Position numbers and translations under genes: made by a program. The notes below the pieces were generated by a model. That model was not told where the DNA came from and made no database searches. It was given only the letters and a program-made list of their open reading frames with translations. 8,218 nt of DNA, taken from an uncultured Bacteroidales bacterium. GTDB lineage: Bacteria; Bacteroidota; Bacteroidia; Bacteroidales; UBA932. Shown one piece after another: positions 1-6,594 of the stretch. The first letter of the stretch is position 1; every line of letters starts with the position of its first letter. The DNA is taken from positions 1 to 8,218 of the forward strand of contig CAKUPC010000060.1 of the NCBI GenBank assembly GCA_934675095.1, in the 5' to 3' direction.

Positions 1-1533
1 CTTTTCAGGACGGACAGGGCACATCTCGAAGCCCTCATGGCGGAGGCCATGGCGGCCGGGGCCGGCTATGCCGACATCTATTTTGAATGCACAGCCTACA
101 CGAACCTGCTGCTGAAGGACTCGCAGGTGACCTCAGGAGGCCACCACGAGGATTTCGGGGCCGGCATCCGGGTGCTCTGCGGAGAGCGGACCGGCTATTC
201 CTACTGCGAGACGACCGCGCCCGGGGACATGAGAGCCGCAATGAAGGCCGCCACGGCAATATGTGCAGCGGGCGGGAGCAGCGCCGCCGGGAGCCCCGGG
301 GTATGCGCTTGCGGAGGAGTAAGCGCCACGGCAGGTATGAGAGGCGGCTGTCATGCAGGTGAAGGGACAATCCGCACGGGAGGACATGGACATGACTTCT
401 CCAGACAAGCGAATGCCGCCGCAGGAGAGCCCGAGCCGGTGAACCGGCTCTACGGGATGAAGGAGAGCTGGGAGTCGTGCAGCCGCGGGAGGATGGTCGG
501 GACGCTCAAGAGAATCGAGGAGGAGCTGCGCGGGCGCGAGCCGAGGGTGGTCAAGGTGATAGCGCAGATTTCCGACAGCGTGAGCCGCGTGATGATGTTC
601 AACTCGCTCGGGGAGCTGACCTGCGAGACGCGCCCCATGGGAAGCGTTTCGGTCTCGGCGGTGTTCTCAGGGCACGGGCCTGACGGAAAGCCCATGAATG
701 TCACGAAATCGGACTCAAGGAGTTTCAGGATGGGAGCCGAGATGCTTTCTGACGCATTGGTTCAGGAACTCGCGGACGGTGTGCTCCGCAATCTCGACGC
801 GCGCTTTGAGGCCGTCCGTCCCAAGGGCGGGAAGATGCCCGTCGTGATGGGAGCCGGAGCGTCCGGAATCCTTCTCCACGAGGCGATGGGTCATGCCTTC
901 GAGGCCGACTTCAACCGCAAGGGGCAGTCCATATTCTCCGACCGCATGGGGCAGAGGGTCTGCGCGAGGGGAATCAGCATAGTGGATGACGGGACAATCC
1001 CCGGCAACCGCGGCGCCTGCTTCTACGATGACGAGGGCGTGCGCGGCCAGAAGACCGTCATGGTCGAGGACGGCGTGCTCACGGGCTACCTGCACGACCG
1101 CATAAGCGCCGCCTGCTACGGGGTCTCACCAACCGGGAACGGCCGCAGGGAAAATTTCCGCTTCAACCCCATTCCGAGGATGAGGGCGACATACATGGAA
1201 AACGGAGACTTCGATGCTTCGGACATCATAGCCTCCGTAAAAAAGGGAATATATGTCGATGAGTTCTCGAACGGTCAGGTTCAAATCGGAGAGGGGGACT
1301 TCACTTTCTATGTGAACAGCGGATTCCTCATCGAGGACGGCCGTCTGACCGCTCCGGTCAAGGACATCAATGTCATCGGCAACGGCCCGCAGGCGCTCGC
1401 CGACATAACCATGGTCGGCAATGACCTGAAAATCAGCAACGGCACATGGACCTGCGGGAAGGACCAGTCGGTGCCGGTTTCTGTCGGCATCCCGACTGTC
1501 CTCATCAAAAAATTGACCGTAGGAGGAGAATAA
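1..1533 (+). CDS. tldD: TldD family metalloprotease, 5'-truncated by window edge
   Basis: TldD is the metal-bearing subunit of the cytoplasmic TldD/TldE protease, known in E. coli for peptide (microcin B17) maturation and CcdA degradation. The frame is open from base 1 with no start codon before Met at 37. The 12 codons before that Met continue the family's N-terminal helix, so the true start lies upstream. Numbering from Met37, the metal-binding HEAMGH is at residues 281-286 (nt 877-894). The third ligand is probably Cys473 in TCGKDQSVPV, followed by the family's terminal LTVGG. The N-terminal YADIYFE segment (residues ~11-17) also fits. Residues ~79-135 form an unusual linker rich in Gly, Ala, Cys and His, where homologues usually have a shorter, Pro-rich connector. 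Catalytic parts look intact. A TldE/PmbA partner is not in the window; the next gene is convergent, with 1 base between the two stops. Family assignment is confident; the exact substrate is unknown. Confidence 0.93.
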   Translation, partial: LFRTDRAHLEALMAEAMAAGAGYADIYFECTAYTNLLLKDSQVTSGGHHEDFGAGIRVLCGERTGYSYCETTAPGDMRAAMKAATAICAAGGSSAAGSPGVCACGGVSATAGMRGGCHAGEGTIRTGGHGHDFSRQANAAAGEPEPVNRLYGMKESWESCSRGRMVGTLKRIEEELRGREPRVVKVIAQISDSVSRVMMFNSLGELTCETRPMGSVSVSAVFSGHGPDGKPMNVTKSDSRSFRMGAEMLSDALVQELADGVLRNLDARFEAVRPKGGKMPVVMGAGASGILLHEAMGHAFEADFNRKGQSIFSDRMGQRVCARGISIVDDGTIPGNRGACFYDDEGVRGQKTVMVEDGVLTGYLHDRISAACYGVSPTGNGRRENFRFNPIPRMRATYMENGDFDASDIIASVKKGIYVDEFSNGQVQIGEGDFTFYVNSGFLIEDGRLTAPVKDINVIGNGPQALADITMVGNDLKISNGTWTCGKDQSVPVSVGIPTVLIKKLTVGGE

Positions 1534-1539
1534 ATTATT
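1529..1539. other. Palindrome holding both convergent stop codons
   Basis: AATAA-A-TTATT is a perfect 5-bp inverted repeat around one central base (1534). It contains the TAA of tldD (1531-1533) and, on the other strand, the TAA of the FGE-domain gene (1535-1537). It is too short and A/T-only to be a convincing terminator. No G/C hairpin with a T-run was seen for either gene at this junction, so both transcripts probably run into the opposite gene. Confidence 0.5.
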
Positions 1540-3409
1540 TCAGTGGCAGAGCCATGCGGAAGCCTGTGAAGTTGTAGGAAGCGGCCTGTCCCATCGCGTC
1601 ACGGGAATAAGTTATTCCTTCGCTCGGGAATGAGAACCACATGCCGCCACGCACAACTCTCGCATATCCGGCATCGCCCGTGTCTTCAGCATTCGAGTAA
1701 CTGGAATTGCGCGGGTTGAGCGAGCTTCCGTAAGGATAGTAGGCAGAGTTGTAGTAGTCGGAACAAATCTCGCCGACATTGCCGCTCATATCGTAGATTC
1801 CGAGATAGTTCGGAAGAAGCTGTGCCACAGGATGCGAGCCGCCGTTAAGGCTTCCGGAGCCGGAAATCGAATTAGGATCAGTTCCGTTGCCGATATATGC
1901 CCCGAGACAGCAGCTGCCCTCGCTGTCGCAGTTCTTGCATGACCACATATACTTGTTAAAGTCCGCGTCGTAGTGGCAGCCGGCTATGAGCTCATTCGCC
2001 CAGTCGGAGTTCCACTCGCTTCCGACGGCCGCATATTCCCACTGAGCCTCGGTCGGGAGATACCAGCCGGAATCCTTTTCCGGGAAACCGGACTTCTTCT
2101 CCGCGATGTAGGCAGAATATGCATTTGCTCCGAGTCCCGTGACGCCAACCATCGGATAATCGGCATAACTTCCCTCGTGAGTTGTCTTTCCGTCGGCATT
2201 CAGAATCGGACCGCTCTTAGGTACCCAATTCTGAGTCCACGTATCACCATTGTTCTCAATCTGGCAGACTCCTTCAGAAATCCACGCACTAATCTGATGC
2301 TCCATAGGCTGACGGCCGTTAAGGAAATCGCAATACTGCTGGTTCGTCACCTCGGTGCGTCCAATCCAGAACGACTCCACGCGGTAGTCCTTCTCGACAA
2401 TCGCCTTGTTGGCGGCAGCATCGTCAGAAGTAAAGATTCCGCAGATGTTCAGGGAACCGCCGGGAACGAAGACCATGCCGTCATACACCTTCTGGCGGGT
2501 CAGAGACGGGACCTCCGCAGTGTATGCCTTTGCGGCCTCGAATTTGAGCCCGTTGCCCTTCTTGACGGAATAGGTCACCGGCGTGCCGTCGGCCTTCTCG
2601 GCGGCCACATAGAAAGTTATCTCCGACGATGCAAGGTTCACCGGCAGCATCATCGCATAAGCAGTCACCTTCTGACCGGCCTCAACCTTCGAGTTCTTGA
2701 ATCCGAGCGAGAACGAGCGCTTCGCCGTGCCCCAGCCCTTCGCAACCGGCGTCGCGGCAGTGAGATCCACGACTCCCGTGTCATAGAACTTGCTGAGCGT
2801 GGTGACCATTGTCAGGAACTTGACCGTAGCGGCCTCCGGGAGGGAGAACTCGAACGCCATCTTCACCGCGAGGTGATGGAAGGAAAGCTCGGCCCGGCCG
2901 TCGGAAAGCTTCACCGGGGAAGAGGCCATGTAGGCAAACTTGCCGAGATGAGCCTCCGCATTCGCGCCGAACCCGTCCTGGGTCTGGCCGTTGAAATAGA
3001 GCTTCGCCGCGGTCGGGACGACATCGAATCCGGTGTCATAAGGGTCTGTAGTGTAGGGATAGAGGACATAGATTTCGTCCGTAGCCTCCGCCCCGAGTTT
3101 CCCGGTGAAGGAACCGCTTGTCGTGCCGGCGCCGGAAGAGAGTACGAACTCAGCGGGAGTCTTTGAAGAGACTGTGAACACCCCTATTTCATCTCCGGCG
3201 CTCCACTTGGCAGAATTGCCTGAAATGGAAGTCTTTGTATCCCCCGCCGTTGAAGGATTTGCGCCTGCCACGTCCATTGACGGATAGGTGCCGAAGAGCG
3301 TGACCGTGTTCCCGTCAGAGGCGGGAGACTCCGGTTCTGTCAGTTCCTTGCTGCACGCCGAGAACACCAGCGCGGCGGCTGTCATGATGAAGATTATATT
3401 TCTTTTCAT
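1535..3409 (-). CDS. Lipoprotein: fimbrillin-like N-terminus plus FGE-sulfatase/C-type-lectin-like C-terminus
   Basis: The 624-residue product starts with a lipoprotein signal peptide; lipobox VFSAC puts the lipidated Cys at residue 19. Residues ~35-300 look like an Mfa/fimbrillin-type region (DTKTS near 57-61, then W69 and GDEIGVF at 72-78, and YVLYPYT at 114-120). Residues ~309-622 match the FGE-sulfatase fold: MVFVPGG (312-318), GRTEVTNQQYCDFLN (350-364), WYLPTEAQWEYAA (449-461), YDMSGNV (539-545), RVVRGGMW (584-591) and GFRMALP (616-622). The paired Cys that catalytic FGEs carry between RGG and GFR are absent, so this is probably a binding module, not a formylglycine-generating enzyme. 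A Cys cluster (491, 494, 500, 501) may form local disulfides. It is the last gene of the operon, 53 bp after the BACON gene. The leader has AAAGGAA shortly before ATG, the clearest Shine-Dalgarno-like site in this operon. A tip-adhesin role is inferred. Confidence 0.88.
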   Translation of the reverse strand: MKRNIIFIMTAAALVFSACSKELTEPESPASDGNTVTLFGTYPSMDVAGANPSTAGDTKTSISGNSAKWSAGDEIGVFTVSSKTPAEFVLSSGAGTTSGSFTGKLGAEATDEIYVLYPYTTDPYDTGFDVVPTAAKLYFNGQTQDGFGANAEAHLGKFAYMASSPVKLSDGRAELSFHHLAVKMAFEFSLPEAATVKFLTMVTTLSKFYDTGVVDLTAATPVAKGWGTAKRSFSLGFKNSKVEAGQKVTAYAMMLPVNLASSEITFYVAAEKADGTPVTYSVKKGNGLKFEAAKAYTAEVPSLTRQKVYDGMVFVPGGSLNICGIFTSDDAAANKAIVEKDYRVESFWIGRTEVTNQQYCDFLNGRQPMEHQISAWISEGVCQIENNGDTWTQNWVPKSGPILNADGKTTHEGSYADYPMVGVTGLGANAYSAYIAEKKSGFPEKDSGWYLPTEAQWEYAAVGSEWNSDWANELIAGCHYDADFNKYMWSCKNCDSEGSCCLGAYIGNGTDPNSISGSGSLNGGSHPVAQLLPNYLGIYDMSGNVGEICSDYYNSAYYPYGSSLNPRNSSYSNAEDTGDAGYARVVRGGMWFSFPSEGITYSRDAMGQAASYNFTGFRMALPLK

Positions 3410-3462
3410 ATTGAAATTTCCTTTATGTCGAAATATCTTTTAACTAATTATCTGTCTTGCTG

Positions 3463-4998
3463 TTACCATCTGCCCCCGTCAGTGAACTGTCCGAGGTTTC
3501 CGCCTGTCACAATGTCAATCAACGGCTTTGCCGGTTCATCCGGGTCCGGCTTGTCTGGATTGTCCGGATCGGGCTTATCGGGATCCGGATTGTCAGGGTC
3601 TGTCGGATCGGTCGGGTCTGTAGGGTCAGTGGTGCCGCCGCCGACATTGGTCAGATTGATTTTTCCCGTGTATTTTCCGGAAATCGTGTGCGGGGTCACC
3701 GGGTTGTCATCAACGAAGCTGTATGTTATGGTGCAGTCGCCCTTACCGGTGCTCCCTGAAATTGTGACTGAACCGGCAGTGAACGGAGCCATACCGGCAA
3801 GCTGGGACTGGTTGTCAATCTTTGCCAGAGCGTAGTACCATCCTCCGCCGAGGCTTATGTTGCCGGAGTTGTCCTTTGAAAGGTAGCCCGGAATGGCCGT
3901 TCCCGGAACGAGTTCATCGAGATAGATTTCGTCAATGCCCTTTTCGAGAATCTTGTACGTACCGTCGATGTCGCCGCTGTTCCACGCCGTCTTGGCGACA
4001 TTCAACGTCAGGGTCATGTAGTCACACGGATTCTGAGCCGCGTCTCCCGTGAAATTCAGCACAAGTGCATCCGAAGTGATGCCTTCCACACCCCATGAGG
4101 TGAATGCACCTGATGCAGATACATAGGAAGTGGTTATGTTCTCCGTCAGAGTAGAGTTTCCGCCGACGGTGTCGTCGTAGAATTTCACCGTTCCGTTATA
4201 CACTGCCTTCAGGGATGTATTGTCGAGGAAAGTGAGTTCAATGTCAAACATATAGTTCTCTCCGGACTTCACGATTATGACCTTTCCTCCAACGGCATCC
4301 TTTCGCGTCTGAGTGCCGTTTTCGTCCAGTTCATAGATATATGTCGGGCTGACGTCACCGGCGGCGTCGACATTGAACGTGCCTTTCTTCGTCGGTGTGA
4401 GAGCGGAGCTTGGGGTGTAGGTGCCCTCGATGGAGAAGGTGTCGAAGGTCGCCGCCGCCACGTTCATGTCGATGCGGATGGCAGTCCCCGGACCCTTTGC
4501 CGCGCCTCCCGCGTCCAGAGTCATGTCGGTCATCTCGAAATAGACGTCATTGAGCTTTCCGTCGGTGTCCCAATAGTCGCCGGCGTAGTAGCAGTTGACT
4601 GTCTTGAGGTTCACAGCATCCCCGGACGGAGCAGTGGCGGAAGCCTGTGTCACGGAAACCACTGCCGGCTTGACACCGTCCGCCGTGACGGTAATCTTGG
4701 CCGTCCGCGCTTCATATCCGGTGTTTGCCTCGACGCTCACGAGCACGGTGCCTATCCCGTGCCCCATGGTCGGGGACAGTTTAACCCAGTCGGCATCAGC
4801 GGTCACATTCCAGCCGAGTCCCGACGACGCGTTGATTTCCAGTTCCTCCGAACCGCCCGTTATTTCAAAGGCGATGCTTTCCTTCGCGACCGAGAGAGTC
4901 TTATCGTCACCGGCCGGCTTTATCGTCTTGTCGCAGCCCGTCACGACCAAAGCCGCTGCCGCAACAAAAAACGAGATGAGTTTTGTTGTTGTTTTCAT
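3463..4998 (-). CDS. BACON-domain lipoprotein with duplicated beta domain and Asp/Pro stalk
   Basis: The 511-residue product has a signal peptide ending in lipobox VVTGC (Cys22). Residues ~35-120 form a BACON domain: the W63NVTADADWVKLSP segment, a Gly-rich turn, the N92TGYEARTAKITV strand and a closing VSVTQAS. BACON domains are usually carbohydrate- or mucin-associated spacers in Bacteroidetes surface proteins. Residues ~130-274 and ~288-451 look like two diverged copies of one beta domain. Compare MNVAAATFDTFSIEGTYT with LNVAKTAWNSGDIDGTYK, and AVYNGTVKFYD with GKYTGKINLTN. Residues 458-489 are a low-complexity Asp/Pro/Thr stalk, followed by a non-repetitive 20-residue tail ending GGRW. 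The gene is 22 bp after the fimbrillin-like gene and 53 bp before the FGE-domain gene, so co-transcription is likely. I do not recognise the duplicated domain. The acidic residues after Cys22 are some way off, so surface display is likely but not certain. Confidence 0.87.
   Translation of the reverse strand: MKTTTKLISFFVAAAALVVTGCDKTIKPAGDDKTLSVAKESIAFEITGGSEELEINASSGLGWNVTADADWVKLSPTMGHGIGTVLVSVEANTGYEARTAKITVTADGVKPAVVSVTQASATAPSGDAVNLKTVNCYYAGDYWDTDGKLNDVYFEMTDMTLDAGGAAKGPGTAIRIDMNVAAATFDTFSIEGTYTPSSALTPTKKGTFNVDAAGDVSPTYIYELDENGTQTRKDAVGGKVIIVKSGENYMFDIELTFLDNTSLKAVYNGTVKFYDDTVGGNSTLTENITTSYVSASGAFTSWGVEGITSDALVLNFTGDAAQNPCDYMTLTLNVAKTAWNSGDIDGTYKILEKGIDEIYLDELVPGTAIPGYLSKDNSGNISLGGGWYYALAKIDNQSQLAGMAPFTAGSVTISGSTGKGDCTITYSFVDDNPVTPHTISGKYTGKINLTNVGGGTTDPTDPTDPTDPDNPDPDKPDPDNPDKPDPDEPAKPLIDIVTGGNLGQFTDGGRW
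3532..3627 (-). repeat. Asp/Pro-rich tandem repeat coding a stalk
   Basis: This part of the BACON lipoprotein gene codes residues 458-489. It holds three DPT units and then DPDN, PDPDK and PDPDE variants. At the DNA level it is a degenerate 9- to 18-base tandem repeat of GTC/GGG/TCN-type triplets on the plus strand. Such repeats usually form rigid or extended wall-like spacers and can change length by slippage or recombination. The plus-strand Gly/Ser/Val-rich reading of the same bases is a shadow. Confidence 0.85.
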
Positions 4999-5020
4999 GT
5001 ATTTGATTTGTTGTTAAATG

Positions 5021-6385
5021 TCAGTTGTTGAATTTGACCATATAGTCCTTGAAACCATTCAAATTGTCTGTTTTTGTATATCCGTAATACACAGGCTTTG
5101 TGCCCCAACCATATTCGTCCTCTTCGTCACCAAGACCTTCTCCTATTCCAAGAATGCCATTTTCATCAAAAGGAAGAACAGAGAACGAGAAATTTTGATA
5201 TACTTTGATTTTATAGTCAATTGTACCGTCATCATTTTTTGTAAATGATTCATTGTTCTCCTGCCCGACCAAGTATTTGCTCGACGACAGAAGCTCAGAT
5301 GCCTTAAGTTTTTGGGTTGAGCCGACATATGCATAGAATCCGGCCGCATTATCGCTTAGTTTCACCGTCAATGTAACGACGCAGCCACTCCCCTGCTTTT
5401 CTCGTGATGCTTTTGTCACCTCAATTGCAGATGGAGTCGCAGTTTCCGCTTTAGGATTTGACAGATTCAAATAGAAATCTTTGACTTCCGCTCTTGTAAA
5501 TGTTTTCGCAGTCTCAAACGGGAATAGATAAAAGGCTTTATTTGTTTCAACAATCACCTTACCTGCAAATTCAGAAGGTATAATTGACAAATATATTGGC
5601 GCACTGTCTTCTTTTGAAGTTTTTCCAAGTAATGAAAAATAATATGAAGAACTCGAGAACTGAGCCTTTGCACTATTACTTGTTCCTGTCAAGGATGGGA
5701 TTCCATTATCTGCGGTAAGAGTAACCGAAGCAGGAGAGGAAATAGCGACAGACGATGATTGTAATTCTATAGACTTGACACTCTCCGATGAATGTGTTTG
5801 TTCGGAATCGTAAACATAAAACGCAACAATCGACGATAATATGTGCATTTTTGCGGACGCCTCGGCAGAAGCAGATGTTTCATCCGAAGAGGATTTAACT
5901 GAAAATGCATCACTTATCATTGGGACGGCAGCTGAGGAACCGGAACTTGATGCCGAACCTGCCACAGAGGTCAGACTCTGTACTGATGGCAAGGTAAATG
6001 TGTAATCCATGCCCGATACCTCTGTACTTGAAGTATAAGGATAGACGATTCGTGCATTATTTGAGCCTAATAGGATTTCAGAAGATTTGAATTTGAACGT
6101 AGCCTGCTGACCATCCTCACTGATTTTGGAATCGGTAAAATCACTCGCCACAACACCGTTACCTGGCAAAAACAAGCCTGCACAACGCCTGTCTGAGGAA
6201 TACCACTTAATAAGGTCTGTAGGATTTAAGGTTACTTTGGTTTCAGGTTGATTGACTTGAGGAGCGGAAGCCTCAACGGTCAGTACTGCCCCCCCCTGAA
6301 CGGTGTCGGCGTCCTTTTCGGTCTTGGTGCAGGCGGTTGCGAGTATGGCAAGCCCTGCTATTATGAAGTTGTTGACTTTTTTCAT
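5021..6385 (-). CDS. Fimbrillin (Mfa-like) family lipoprotein
   Basis: The 454-residue product begins MKKVNNFIIAGLAILATAC, a lipoprotein signal with Cys19. Acidic residues (E23, D25, D27) follow the Cys, as often seen in surface-exported Bacteroidetes lipoproteins. The first ~300 residues fit the Mfa/fimbrillin-like pattern: ETKVTL (48-53), W61YSSD, ARIVYPYT (111-118), a long Ser/Ala-rich stretch (135-175), then HILSSIVAFYVY (181-192) and the strand IYLSIIPSEF (264-273). Residues ~310-454 look like a separate beta-rich domain with an acidic loop EGLGDEEDEYGWG. These proteins are pilin-like subunits that polymerise on the cell surface after signal removal. By eye its G+C is about 40 percent against 55-60 percent in neighbours, suggesting a different history. 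An eight-G tract lies at codons 30-33. It is the first large gene of the operon. Whether it is a stalk or accessory pilin cannot be told from sequence. Confidence 0.85.
   Translation of the reverse strand: MKKVNNFIIAGLAILATACTKTEKDADTVQGGAVLTVEASAPQVNQPETKVTLNPTDLIKWYSSDRRCAGLFLPGNGVVASDFTDSKISEDGQQATFKFKSSEILLGSNNARIVYPYTSSTEVSGMDYTFTLPSVQSLTSVAGSASSSGSSAAVPMISDAFSVKSSSDETSASAEASAKMHILSSIVAFYVYDSEQTHSSESVKSIELQSSSVAISSPASVTLTADNGIPSLTGTSNSAKAQFSSSSYYFSLLGKTSKEDSAPIYLSIIPSEFAGKVIVETNKAFYLFPFETAKTFTRAEVKDFYLNLSNPKAETATPSAIEVTKASREKQGSGCVVTLTVKLSDNAAGFYAYVGSTQKLKASELLSSSKYLVGQENNESFTKNDDGTIDYKIKVYQNFSFSVLPFDENGILGIGEGLGDEEDEYGWGTKPVYYGYTKTDNLNGFKDYMVKFNN
6289..6296 (-). repeat. Poly-G(8) tract near the 5' end of the fimbrillin-like gene
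   Basis: Eight consecutive C on the plus strand read as CAG GGG GGG GCA (Q30-G31-G32-A33) in the gene. The tract lies 11 codons after the lipidated Cys. Gain or loss of one G would frameshift the rest of the protein just after the signal peptide, so this is a candidate slippage (contingency) site. It is also a spot where assembly error is possible. Confidence 0.6.
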
Positions 6386-6400
6386 CTTGAATTTTGGTTT

Positions 6401-6423
6401 AAAACCGTTTCATGCAGAAACGG
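6401..6423 (-). promoter_or_regulatory. Hairpin plus T-run between peptide gene and fimbrillin-like gene
   Basis: On the minus strand CCGTTTC-TGCAT-GAAACGG forms a perfect 7-bp stem with a 5-base loop (6405-6423), followed directly by TTTT (6404-6401) and then AAACC. It lies in the 71-base gap after the peptide stop and ends about 15 bases before the fimbrillin-like start codon. The shape resembles a weak intrinsic terminator or attenuator, or an mRNA stability or processing element. The T-run is short, so full termination is unlikely. It could set the ratio of peptide to pilin transcripts. Confidence 0.45.
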
Positions 6424-6456
6424 GCTTTGAGACTGACGATAACAAAATCGCGGGAT

Positions 6457-6594
6457 TTAGGAAAACTCCTTGTCTTCCTCGCCTTGATAAATGTCAAAAT
6501 ATCTTGCCTGGGGGTCTCCACTGCCGGCAAAGCCTGTTTCAAGGCACACCCGTTCCACTAAGCACGACGGGCTTTCATAACAATCGCGTTTCAT
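6457..6594 (-). CDS. Small 45-residue protein at the head of the fimbrial-type operon
   Basis: ATG at 6594 opens a 45-codon frame ending TAA at 6457. The product begins MKRDCYESPSCLVERV and continues with CLETGFAGSGDPQARYF, ending with an acidic tail. The leader before ATG (AACTAAAATTAAAGAACA) is A-rich, like that of expressed Bacteroidetes genes. The G+C of this frame stands out from its very A/T-rich surroundings, which supports coding. The pattern Tyr-x-x-Pro, then alternating hydrophobics, a Cys, E-x-G, and a Ser/Gly/acidic tail resembles short Bacteroidales proteins that I recall next to fimbrillin-type lipoproteins; their function is not known to me. There is no signal peptide or membrane segment. 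It has three Cys (5, 11, 17), spaced six apart. The fimbrillin-like gene follows after 71 bases in the same direction. Coding status is inferred, not proven. Confidence 0.6.
   Translation of the reverse strand: MKRDCYESPSCLVERVCLETGFAGSGDPQARYFDIYQGEEDKEFS

Noticed and set aside
2210..2500. Active formylglycine-generating (sulfatase-maturing) enzyme
   Set aside because: The C-terminal region lacks the catalytic Cys pair between RGG and GFR, and the protein is a lipidated fimbrillin fusion with no sulfatase gene nearby.
1973..3166. Long plus-strand open frame (397 codons) opposite the FGE-fusion gene
   Set aside because: Its product is Arg/Leu/Gly-rich with no signal peptide or family motif. 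The minus-strand frame has a lipobox and conserved domain motifs, so this is a GC-driven shadow.
3425..3835. Plus-strand frame with Ser/Gly/Leu repeats
   Set aside because: It is the antisense reading of the Asp/Pro stalk repeat.
6405..6560. Second minus-strand frame overlapping the peptide gene and ending near 6405
   Set aside because: It has no ATG until its last few codons, and it is bounded upstream by TAG. The frame with ATG at 6594 has a better leader and composition.
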